A stretch of 20,000 nucleotides of DNA from Methanobacterium sp. UBA353. Its GTDB lineage: Archaea; Methanobacteriota; Methanobacteria; Methanobacteriales; Methanobacteriaceae. Positions 8,005-14,905 of this stretch are shown one piece after another (within the stretch, counting starts at the first letter, position 1; each line of letters opens with the position of its first letter). The notes below the pieces were generated by a model that was given only the letters and a program-made list of their open reading frames with translations, did no database searches and was not told where the DNA came from. A program made the position numbers and the translations under genes. The stretch is from the NCBI GenBank assembly GCA_002496805.1, contig DALO01000010.1, positions 33,557 to 53,556 of the forward strand. The letters run 5' to 3'.

Positions 8005-8035
8005 CATTTGCAGCTCTGTATTTATTGGGCATGCA

Positions 8036-9196
8036 CTAAATCTGCCTGATTTTCCCTTCAATAGCTGCCTTCATAATCAGTCCAGTGAAGGGAACATTAT
8101 GGGATCTGCCCTTTGTGGAGAAGGTTAGTGTGTGACGATCTATACCCGTAAAATACTCTGTTTTTTGTTTATTTTCACGTTGACTGGCTATGCCATCCTT
8201 ATAAGCAGTGATGGATATTATCTTCCGGAGATCTATATTAGTGGTTCTTTTGGATCCAATGAATATCAATCTTTTATTGGTTAAAACCAGGGTTCCTTTG
8301 TCAATATCCCTGAGCTCATCACGAGACTCACTCCGGGCAGCCACACTACCCATACGGAAGGAAACACCCTTAGCCACCCTTATAGTAGGCCCAGCATATC
8401 CTCCCCTGGTATGTCTAACTGCACGTGCCTCTCTAAGAGTAATCCCACTTAAGGCAACTGAAGCTTCTTCATTTTTTTTAAGAATGATAGGGGGATTGGA
8501 GATGGGTGTTAAGTTTGTTTCTCCCAGGTTTAAGGCATTCACAAAAAAAATCATATCATCCTGCGCAGCTTTCTGATCTATTAAGGCTTTTTCCTCATCA
8601 GATATTCCACCATGGGCTATTCGGGTCCACTCAGTTTCAGTTAAGGTTTTCCTACCATATCTTTTCCAAAAATCTGAGCTAATATCATAGATGGCCTTAA
8701 ACAAATATTTTTTTCCCTTTTCTTCAAACACCGCTCCACAGTAGTCACATTCCAGGATGTTCTTGGTGGAGAGAAATCCTTTATAAGTTTTAGGTGTGAG
8801 TGGGTTAGTGTTGCATGCCGGGCAAAGCTCCCGCCATGACTCAGAACCAGTTGGGGGAATGTACTCTACTTTTTTAGTTTCAACCGGAGTTTTCTCATCT
8901 ATCTTCTCATCTTCAGATTCCTCGTCTGTAGGTTCAGACTCAACATCATCCTCTATTTCATATACCTCAACAAGTGGTTTTTGGGGAATTTTAGTTGCCT
9001 CTGATCTTTCTTGAGGTTCTTCTTTTTCTATTAAACTTATCCCGCACTCGTTACAGAACTTGGCATTATGCGGATTAAGGGTACTACATGAGGGGCATGG
9101 TTCAGCCTCTTTTTCTAACTCCATGCCACACTCCATGCAAAAACGTGCTTCTTCTGGGTTTTCTGTACCACAATTCTTGCAAATCAAGTCCCTCAT
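8036..9196 (-). CDS. Triple zinc-ribbon protein with GRAM/PH-like C-terminal domain
   Basis: The 386-residue product starts with two tandem ribbons (C6/C9/C20/C23 and C34/C37/C48/C51). An acidic, disordered linker covers about 57-110. A third ribbon starts at C125/C128 and finishes with a CDYCG pair. The last ~85 residues, from about 301, contain GTLVLTNKRLIFIG and further strands typical of GRAM/PH-like or YokE-like domains. No membrane segment is evident, so it is probably cytoplasmic or peripherally membrane-bound. An AGAGGGA Shine-Dalgarno sequence precedes the ATG. It converges with the acyltransferase pseudogene, leaving a 31-nt gap. The domain reading comes from sequence pattern; the function is unknown. 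Confidence 0.8.
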   Translation of the reverse strand: MRDLICKNCGTENPEEARFCMECGMELEKEAEPCPSCSTLNPHNAKFCNECGISLIEKEEPQERSEATKIPQKPLVEVYEIEDDVESEPTDEESEDEKIDEKTPVETKKVEYIPPTGSESWRELCPACNTNPLTPKTYKGFLSTKNILECDYCGAVFEEKGKKYLFKAIYDISSDFWKRYGRKTLTETEWTRIAHGGISDEEKALIDQKAAQDDMIFFVNALNLGETNLTPISNPPIILKKNEEASVALSGITLREARAVRHTRGGYAGPTIRVAKGVSFRMGSVAARSESRDELRDIDKGTLVLTNKRLIFIGSKRTTNIDLRKIISITAYKDGIASQRENKQKTEYFTGIDRHTLTFSTKGRSHNVPFTGLIMKAAIEGKIRQI

Positions 9197-9405
9197 AACT
9201 TTCCCTCTTTATTCCCATCCTTTGAAATCATTTCCAATTAGGGAGCAAAGACCCATAATAGCTTTTTTTAACAATTTCACCATTGGTTCTATGACCCTCA
9301 TTTTGAAAACGTGCCCACCTTTTATCATCGGTCCGTTTTTTATCAAATAAACTTATATTCTACGATTTAACACCTGGACAACTATTCAACTGACAGGTTC
9401 ATTGT

Positions 9406-10011
9406 TTAACTGACAGGCCCACCCATATCCCTATTAGGCCGGAAGATTTCCCAATAGTATTCATCTACTGTCGAGTGCCCTAGTAAGGATGTGACAGTTC
9501 TCCAGCTACTTTTTCCGCTGCTTTTTGGTTCAGCAGTTATTTCAACAAATTGACTGCCGTATTTTTTCAATGTAACGGTTTGTTTGACGGTTTTACTACT
9601 AGTAACATAAGTACCATACATTACATAGTTTTCTTCGCCAATCTTATAGGTCTCCCATTGGTAAGTGAAAGGACCATCCTGATATTTAGCATTACTACCA
9701 CTCATACTACCCGAGTCTATTAACTTCGGTCCGGAAGTGTGATCATGACTTGGGGTCGTAGTTGCAGGAGTAATATCATTACCTGTTGTTATATTAGTGG
9801 TATTGTTGGTGGTTGGTGCTTTATTAGTTAACAACATGCCGACGGATATTCCTATACCTAAAACCAATAAAATCACAATAACTATAAGTAGCTTATTAGA
9901 GGTGGTCATGGTTTTAGGGAATTTTGATAAAATGTGATTTAAATCAGCCCCACACATCTTGCAAAATTTTGCATCAGCATCGTTTTTATGTCCACATTTT
10001 TCACAATACAT
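9406..10011 (-). CDS. Zinc-ribbon, single-span membrane protein
   Basis: The 201-residue product has an N-terminal ribbon (C3/C6/C17/C20) and one strongly hydrophobic segment (about 40-64). A Thr/Asn-rich linker and a C-terminal domain of about 100 residues follow, the latter rich in beta-type sequence (TYQWETYKIG, VKQTVTLKKYG). By the usual topology the ribbon would be cytoplasmic and the C-terminal domain outside the cell. It is the last of three consecutive minus-strand genes of the same design, 39 nt after the previous one. The Shine-Dalgarno sequence is weak. No named family was recognised beyond the ribbon. Confidence 0.78.
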   Translation of the reverse strand: MYCEKCGHKNDADAKFCKMCGADLNHILSKFPKTMTTSNKLLIVIVILLVLGIGISVGMLLTNKAPTTNNTTNITTGNDITPATTTPSHDHTSGPKLIDSGSMSGSNAKYQDGPFTYQWETYKIGEENYVMYGTYVTSSKTVKQTVTLKKYGSQFVEITAEPKSSGKSSWRTVTSLLGHSTVDEYYWEIFRPNRDMGGPVS

Positions 10012-10050
10012 CTTGACACCATTACCAACTAAACAAGATACTGCTTTTTT

Positions 10051-10647
10051 TTAGTAGTAATCATATACAGTGACTGTCCAACTTTCCAAGTCTTTGGTTA
10101 CCACATTTACCCAGTATGTTCCTGGTGGTCCGATGACTTTGACTGTTTTCTCTTTATTGCTCAGGGCATCGGTTGCTCCCCAGTTCAACTCCCCAGAACC
10201 GATTATGTTGCTGGTGTCACTAACATCAATGCTCATGAAATTGGTGTTGTAATTCAACATTGGCGTGGCGGACATGACTACCTTAAATTGCTGGCCTTTA
10301 ATTGAAAATAAACGGTAATCATCACGTGTTCCGGAAAAACTGGTCACCTTGTGCCAGTCAGCTTTATAGGTTACCTTTTCACCGGATTCAGTTACAGAAG
10401 GTTGATTGTTATCTGATGTTAGCATTGTGTTTTTATCTGATTGCAAGAGTAGTCCGGCGGTGACACCCAGTATTCCCACCAGGACCACAACTGCTACGAT
10501 CAATATTTTAGTGGTCTGACTCATGCCTTCCTTTATTGGTTCTGGCCTTTGTCTGCCGAAATTGGGGTTTCTTACCAGTTTAGCCCCACAGTTATCACAG
10601 AATGTTGCATCCATATCATTTTCATGTCCACAATTTTGGCATATCAT
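10051..10647 (-). CDS. Zinc-ribbon, single-span membrane protein
   Basis: The 198-residue product is built like its downstream neighbour: a ribbon at C3/C6/C17/C20, a transmembrane helix at about 47-68 and an external domain. The external part includes GPPGTYWVNVVTKDLESW and looks like a beta-sandwich of the kind found in archaeal surface proteins, but the two external domains are not obviously alike in sequence. AAGGGGA lies 6 nt before the ATG. The gap to the upstream gene is only 14 nt, which supports cotranscription. The function is unknown. Confidence 0.8.
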   Translation of the reverse strand: MICQNCGHENDMDATFCDNCGAKLVRNPNFGRQRPEPIKEGMSQTTKILIVAVVVLVGILGVTAGLLLQSDKNTMLTSDNNQPSVTESGEKVTYKADWHKVTSFSGTRDDYRLFSIKGQQFKVVMSATPMLNYNTNFMSIDVSDTSNIIGSGELNWGATDALSNKEKTVKVIGPPGTYWVNVVTKDLESWTVTVYDYY

Positions 10648-10661
10648 AAATTATCCCCTTT

Positions 10662-11327
10662 TTATAAATCTTTTAAACCTTTTTTGAGAAACACTCCAAA
10701 GGAACCACCCACCGCTCCTGAAATAAAAACTAGCACCATGATGAGAATGCCCTTGATAATTGTGAAAACTAGTTCCGATGAATTTGAAGTTGTGGAAGAA
10801 GTGGTGATGGTAGTTCCTGAAGTTGATGCCAGGCTTGAGTAGTATGGTTGGAGGGATTGGGAGATTGTCGCTGCTATTCCCATGGTTATGAATAGTAGGC
10901 CACCAACCACAAATCCTAAGATCACCATGGCTATCAGGCTCATGAATATACCATTTCTGGCACCTTCTTTAACATCATCACATCCCACTATCCCAGTGGT
11001 GATTCCACCACAGAACATCATGAACATGAGAACTACTGCCACGAAAATCGAAACATCTAAAGTTGCTGCTACTATAATATACCCGACGATTAAGCTACTA
11101 ATAATTAGAACAATACACGATACACCCAATCCTATGAAAACTGCAAACAGGTTTAAATCATTGTTAAAACGGCTGATGAAATTTTGATTTAGTTTTTTAC
11201 CACATTTTTTACAATACTGTGCTTGGAGATTATTGCCAAAATTGCAATATGGGCAAGTTTTTAAAGTTTCATCTATATCCTGTGATGTTGTTTTTGGTTT
11301 TTTCATCTGATCTGTGTTAGTGACCAT
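10662..11327 (-). CDS. Zinc-ribbon, multi-span membrane protein
   Basis: The 221-residue product has a ribbon at C25/C28/C39/C42 followed by about four hydrophobic segments (roughly 58-80, 86-110, 125-150 and 190-212). A Ser/Thr-rich loop at about 160-185 precedes the last segment. GGGGAG lies just upstream of the ATG at 11327; the alternative ATG eight codons in has no such site. It is the first gene of a three-gene zinc-ribbon membrane cluster. The Gly-rich helices resemble small DUF-type membrane proteins common in methanogens, but I do not recognise a specific family. Confidence 0.78.
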   Translation of the reverse strand: MVTNTDQMKKPKTTSQDIDETLKTCPYCNFGNNLQAQYCKKCGKKLNQNFISRFNNDLNLFAVFIGLGVSCIVLIISSLIVGYIIVAATLDVSIFVAVVLMFMMFCGGITTGIVGCDDVKEGARNGIFMSLIAMVILGFVVGGLLFITMGIAATISQSLQPYYSSLASTSGTTITTSSTTSNSSELVFTIIKGILIMVLVFISGAVGGSFGVFLKKGLKDL

Positions 11328-11400
11328 GTACTCCCCACCCTTCCCTAATAATAGCCAACAATATTACAATACAATAACAATAATATTATGCACTTCACAT

Positions 11401-11410
11401 CTATTTAAAT
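11401..11410 (-). promoter_or_regulatory. Candidate TATA box for the zinc-ribbon membrane gene cluster
   Basis: Read on the minus strand, ATTTAAATA lies about 75 nt before the ATG at 11327, giving a predicted leader of about 50 nt. Between them is a 7-bp inverted repeat, AATATTA/TAATATT (11360-11366 and 11381-11387), placed where an operator could act. This is inferred from sequence only. Confidence 0.4.
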
Positions 11411-11455
11411 CTTGATGTGATTATTTACACTAAAAAAATGATTTAATCGATATTT

Positions 11456-11482
11456 AAAAAAAAAGGTAGAGAATATCTCTAC
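11456..11482 (-). terminator. Hairpin plus T-tract terminator overlapping the ARPP-1 stop codon
   Basis: The plus-strand sequence 11466-11482 is GTAGAGA-ATA-TCTCTAC, a 7-bp stem with a 3-nt loop. On the minus strand it is followed by nine T residues (11464 down to 11456). The TAG stop codon of the ARPP-1 gene (11481-11479) lies inside the first arm. The form is that of an intrinsic terminator, which is less usual in archaea, where T-tracts alone often suffice. Confidence 0.65.
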
Positions 11483-12471
11483 ATCCGGAATCTTCGACGT
11501 GCCTGGTAACTGGACATTTTTTCCTTCTCGGAATCCACTGTTCGGAAGAAAGCAGCGTGTATCACTTTGTCCTTATGGGTAAGGGCTGAACCCACCATAT
11601 TAGGCCCTTCCAAACGATGATCACATCCAAATCCAATTGATTTATGCTTAGATTCCATAGATAACCGGGCATCATCCAAAAATTTCTTGGCTTTATCCAG
11701 TCCATTGAACTGGGTTTCATAATCAGCCTTGTTGTTTTTTTCTTCTAGAATGATTGCTTCCAGAGAATAGCTTTTTAACAGTTTAGGGTGAAGCACGGAA
11801 TAGGCAATACTGCTGGATAGAACATCTAATCCCATAACTTCACCATTAACCATTACCAGTATTCCCTTCTGACCATCAGATAAGGGAAAAGCACGGTGAT
11901 AATCTTCCAAACTTTCAACACGGGATTCATAAACATCCCTCATCGCCCGGGTATTAGACATTACATGGGCGTCTTGACTCATATCATCAATTTCATTCCA
12001 AACTATTCTTTGATTGGAACGATATACTCCGTTTGTCTTCAAAGATTCGTTCACCGAAGCAGATTTGGACCTTCGCACTCGGTAGGAGGCTACATTACCT
12101 GAATCCCTAAATTCCAATGAATTATAACTCCAACGTCCCTGTTCAGTGCAACTCACTGGAATCACAGTCTTCGAATTTTGTTCAAGCAGTATGGTGGTGT
12201 TTAAAACCCGATTCTGCTTGGCTCCAGCCAGTTCTTCACCATCCAATAACAAAACCGGAACATTAGCCCTATTTACTACTTTTAACTCAGGTACAGAACC
12301 CATTTCATCTATTTCAGTTATTTTGATGAGATCTGCATCCAATGCCTCTTTTAAGGTGATGTAATCTGAATCATCTCCTTTACTGTAGAGCGGGAAAATA
12401 GACATTCCCTTATGTTCCTGTATGTCACCTAAATCCATTTCATAAATGTATTTTGCTAAAACTTCGTCCAT
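11479..12471 (-). CDS. ARPP-1 family domain protein
   Basis: The 330-residue product shows the ARPP-1 signature LLLDGEELAGAKQNRVLN (about 74-91), followed by TVIPVSCTEQGRW (102-114) with conserved C108 and Q111. The rest covers one domain: FPLSDGQKGILVMVNGEV in the middle and SIGFGCDHRLEGPNMVGSAL near the end. There is no signal peptide or membrane segment. From memory, the family is named for its association with ADP-ribosylglycohydrolase- and phosphatase-type proteins, and its activity is not established. No such partner is visible here. The start has only a weak Shine-Dalgarno sequence (GTGGTTGA). The gene lies 46 nt downstream of the minus-strand gene that ends at 12518. Confidence 0.75.
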   Translation of the reverse strand: MDEVLAKYIYEMDLGDIQEHKGMSIFPLYSKGDDSDYITLKEALDADLIKITEIDEMGSVPELKVVNRANVPVLLLDGEELAGAKQNRVLNTTILLEQNSKTVIPVSCTEQGRWSYNSLEFRDSGNVASYRVRRSKSASVNESLKTNGVYRSNQRIVWNEIDDMSQDAHVMSNTRAMRDVYESRVESLEDYHRAFPLSDGQKGILVMVNGEVMGLDVLSSSIAYSVLHPKLLKSYSLEAIILEEKNNKADYETQFNGLDKAKKFLDDARLSMESKHKSIGFGCDHRLEGPNMVGSALTHKDKVIHAAFFRTVDSEKEKMSSYQARRRFRM

Positions 12472-12494
12472 TCAACCACTGCCCCTATTATATT

Positions 12495-12526
12495 TTAAAA
12501 AGAAAGAAAATGGGTATTTATTCCCA
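12495..12526 (-). terminator. Possible weak terminator after the single-span membrane gene
   Basis: On the minus strand a weak hairpin (TGGG...CCCA) overlaps the TAA stop of the gene ending at 12518. It is followed by a T-rich run (TTTTCTTTCTTTTT). The stem is only 4-5 bp, so the T-rich tract is the main signal. Confidence 0.35.
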
Positions 12527-13030
12527 ACTGAAAACCCAACCACTAACTATTCCATAACCTTTATTCGTGGATTGGGTTAATTTAGTTTCTCCGTTTTTAA
12601 CAATTACTGCTGTTAGTTTACCATTGCCTCCGTCTTGTTTTTGAGCCATTACATATACATCGCTTTTTTTATAGTTGGATAAGTCAAATTTCTTGGTTCC
12701 ACTGCCATCGAAGTCTAATTCTTCTTCATTGTTACCAGATTTAATTGTTATCGAACCATCCCAATAACCTTCATCATAAGATACCTCTATATAACTTTTT
12801 TTAGCTTCTATAGTCTTAACGTCTGAATTTCTGGTGTTATCAGGTTTCTGCGAACTACTTGTACTAGGAGACGTGTCACTACTACTGGTTGTAGCATCTG
12901 GGGCCATCATCCCGGTTAGTCCTACAATTACAATCAAACCTACGCAACAAATACACACAATCCCTATGGCTATTTTCGCTCCGCTTGACTGCTGAGCCCA
13001 CCATCCTTTTGGAACTTCATCATCTGTCAA
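12518..13030 (-). CDS. Single-span membrane protein, TTG start
   Basis: The 170-residue product has a short cytoplasmic N-terminus (DEVPKGWWAQQ), a hydrophobic helix (about 20-42) and a Ser/Thr-rich linker. A predicted external beta-rich domain follows (SYIEVSYDEGYWDGSITI, YKKSDVYVMAQKQ). The start codon is TTG at 13030, supported by a nearly full-length Shine-Dalgarno sequence 7 nt upstream; no in-frame ATG or GTG fits. It lies 29 nt downstream of the DUF2085 gene in the same direction. No family beyond small archaeal surface-anchored proteins was recognised. Confidence 0.78.
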   Translation of the reverse strand: MTDDEVPKGWWAQQSSGAKIAIGIVCICCVGLIVIVGLTGMMAPDATTSSSDTSPSTSSSQKPDNTRNSDVKTIEAKKSYIEVSYDEGYWDGSITIKSGNNEEELDFDGSGTKKFDLSNYKKSDVYVMAQKQDGGNGKLTAVIVKNGETKLTQSTNKGYGIVSGWVFSWE

Positions 13031-13042
13031 CTAATCACCTCC
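13031..13042 (-). promoter_or_regulatory. Full-length Shine-Dalgarno sequence deciding a TTG start
   Basis: GGAGGTGATT on the minus strand (13042 to 13033) is complementary to the archaeal 16S rRNA 3' end. It lies 7 nt, measured from GGAGG, ahead of the TTG at 13030. It identifies TTG as the true start and gives the expected anti-SD of this organism. Confidence 0.75.
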
Positions 13043-13048
13043 ACTAAT

Positions 13049-13056
13049 AAAAAAAA
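13049..13056 (-). terminator. T8 tract directly after the DUF2085 stop codon
   Basis: Eight T residues on the minus strand begin 4 nt after the TGA stop, with no strong stem. The next gene's Shine-Dalgarno sequence follows within 10 nt, leaving no room for a separate promoter. Partial termination with read-through is therefore likely. Confidence 0.4.
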
Positions 13057-13059
13057 GCC

Positions 13060-13389
13060 TCAATGAAAGATTATAATATATTTAAATGCTTTTACCAAAA
13101 CTCCCAAACCAATTCCTGCAATTATCCCTGTGGAAAAACGCAGCAAATTTTTACTTTCACGTGGAAGCAATAATTGGGTTAAACCATCCAAAAAGGTGGG
13201 AACAACCATTAAAATGGCATATAGAATGGTAACCCAATTATATTCAATAAAAACCCAATAAACCACTATGTAATAGGTGAAAGCCCCAATATATATGCCA
13301 GTACATCTGGAACACACTGGGAAATATCTTTTTCCTAATTTAAAGCTTCTTTCAGGTTTTCTGTGGCAAATAAAACTCCCCATATTCAT
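13060..13389 (-). CDS. DUF2085 family membrane protein
   Basis: The product shows the DUF2085 signature: ICHRKPERSF then FPVCSRCTGIYIG, with Cys and His residues that could bind a metal, followed by about three membrane helices. With ATG 13389 it is 109 residues. GAGGAG lies 9 nt before that codon. The longer reading from ATG 13416 adds nine residues but has no Shine-Dalgarno sequence, and the TATA box predicts transcription starting right at that ATG. The function of DUF2085 is unknown; it is common in methanogens. It is probably cotranscribed with the membrane protein gene downstream. Confidence 0.85.
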   Translation of the reverse strand: MNMGSFICHRKPERSFKLGKRYFPVCSRCTGIYIGAFTYYIVVYWVFIEYNWVTILYAILMVVPTFLDGLTQLLLPRESKNLLRFSTGIIAGIGLGVLVKAFKYIIIFH

Positions 13390-13438
13390 ATACCATATCT
13401 CCTCATTGTGGCACATTACATTGATATTATCTTAATAC

Positions 13439-13446
13439 TATATAAA
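13439..13446 (-). promoter_or_regulatory. TATA box of the DUF2085 gene
   Basis: TTTATATA on the minus strand would place the transcript start near 13416, about 27 nt before the preferred ATG at 13389. The left arm of an imperfect inverted repeat (13454-13478) lies just upstream of this TATA box. Confidence 0.5.
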
Positions 13447-13636
13447 TGTTAATGTTTAACGTGTACAAACTAGTTATTAAGTATACATAATGGGAGTAAA
13501 CACTCTAAGTTCGTAATATATGGAGACATTTAGTAATGAAAATAACAAGTACACATCAAAACACACATATATAGGTTAAAGGAGAATTATTTGTATTAAT
13601 TAATAAAATACATTAACAGAAACCATTGTGGTATTT

Positions 13637-14230
13637 ATGGAAAACACGCTAATATCAACAATTTATTCTTTAGAACCAGTAATGACTTGCATAACTCAAT
13701 TTTCGCCCAATAAAGTCGTTTTGATAAGGGAAGAGGATGCTCCGGATAAAATAAAAGAAGCAGAAAGAATGTTACGCGAAACAGTGGGTAAAGTCCTGGA
13801 AATAGAATCCAAACCAACCAGCATCTACAACGTGGTAATGGTAGCCCGTGACACCGCTCTAATCATCGAAGAAGAATATGCCTACGGCCGGAATATAGTG
13901 GTTAATATCAGTGGGGGGCGAAAACCACAAGCTCTCGGCGCATTATTCGGATGTTACGCACGTCAAGATATGGTGGAAAAAATAGTATACATCACTGAAG
14001 AAGATAAAAACATCATCGACCTACCCATCCTTAACTTTGGAATATCCAAAACCAAAAGAATCATACTAGAAGAAATACAATCTGGTGAAAACAACGTCAA
14101 AAATTTATCCACCAAAATCGGGATAAGCCGGGGAATGACCTACAACCACATCAGGGAACTGCGTGATATGGGGCTTGTTGATCCTGATTCTCTTAAGATT
14201 ACCAGTGCAGGAGAACTGGCAATAATCTAA
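13637..14230 (+). CDS. csa3: Csa3-like CARF/winged-helix transcription regulator
   Basis: The 197-residue product has an N-terminal Rossmann-like CARF domain and a C-terminal winged helix-turn-helix (about 138-197; KNLSTKIGISRGMTYNHIRE). The CARF ligand motif is NISGGRK (90-96), matching the NxTGGT/K type of Csa3 with Thr replaced by Ser and Arg. In Csa3 proteins the CARF domain senses cyclic oligoadenylate or similar ligands and the winged helix binds operators, often of CRISPR adaptation genes. No cas genes or CRISPR repeats are in this window, so its targets are elsewhere or non-CRISPR. ATG 13637 was chosen; an in-frame GTG at 13628 would add three residues. Neither start has a strong Shine-Dalgarno sequence. 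Confidence 0.78.
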   Translation: MENTLISTIYSLEPVMTCITQFSPNKVVLIREEDAPDKIKEAERMLRETVGKVLEIESKPTSIYNVVMVARDTALIIEEEYAYGRNIVVNISGGRKPQALGALFGCYARQDMVEKIVYITEEDKNIIDLPILNFGISKTKRIILEEIQSGENNVKNLSTKIGISRGMTYNHIRELRDMGLVDPDSLKITSAGELAII

Positions 14231-14344
14231 CAAAACTAAATTCCTGGATAATTCCATAAAATGAAAAAAATAGATATGGTTATATCTACCTTCAATAAAT
14301 ATTAAATTCGATTAATATCATGTAAAACATGGAGCTGATTAGAA

Positions 14345-14893
14345 ATGTGGTTATATATAATAATAGGAATTATATTATTACTGGTAATTTTAATTGTATG
14401 GCTATATAACAGTTTAGTGGGCCTAAGAAACCGAGTCAAAAACGCTTGGTCACAGATTGATGTTCAACTAAAAAGAAGAACAGATCTGATACCCAACCTG
14501 GTGGAAACAGTTAAAGGCTATGCAAAACATGAAAAAGGTGTTTTTGAAGAAGTTACCAAAGCACGTTCCAGTCTTATGAATGCTCAATCTGTTAAAGAAA
14601 GCCAGGAAGCTAATAATATGTTAACTGGCGCACTTAAATCACTTTTTGCCGTTGCAGAGAATTATCCTGATTTGAAGGCAAATCAGAATTTCCTGGAATT
14701 ACAAGAGCAACTCGCACAAACCGAGGATAAAATTGCCTATTCCCGACAATTCTACAACGACACTGTGTTGATGTACAACAATAAATGTCAGATGTTCCCC
14801 AGCAACATCATCGCCAGTATGTTCCACTTTGAAGAATCTGAGTTTTTCGAAATTGAAGAATCTGCCAGAGCAACACCTAAAGTAGAATTTTAG
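14345..14893 (+). CDS. lemA: LemA family protein (first paralogue)
   Basis: The 182-residue product has an N-terminal membrane anchor (about 3-24) followed by the LemA helical domain. Hallmarks are NSLVGLRNRVKNAWSQIDVQ, KRRTDLIPNLVETVKGY, FAVAENYPDLKAN and FPSNIIA. The length is normal for the family. GGAG lies about 8 nt before the ATG. It is 12 nt upstream of the DUF2207 gene, a common LemA pairing. LemA proteins are membrane-anchored helical bundles of unclear function, linked to envelope processes. A second paralogue lies about 2.3 kb downstream. Confidence 0.93.
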   Translation: MWLYIIIGIILLLVILIVWLYNSLVGLRNRVKNAWSQIDVQLKRRTDLIPNLVETVKGYAKHEKGVFEEVTKARSSLMNAQSVKESQEANNMLTGALKSLFAVAENYPDLKANQNFLELQEQLAQTEDKIAYSRQFYNDTVLMYNNKCQMFPSNIIASMFHFEESEFFEIEESARATPKVEF

Positions 14894-14905
14894 GAGAAGA
14901 GGATC

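Noticed and set aside
8208..9350. Plus-strand ORFs opposite the triple zinc-ribbon gene
   Set aside because: Shadows; the minus-strand protein has clear domains and a ribosome site.
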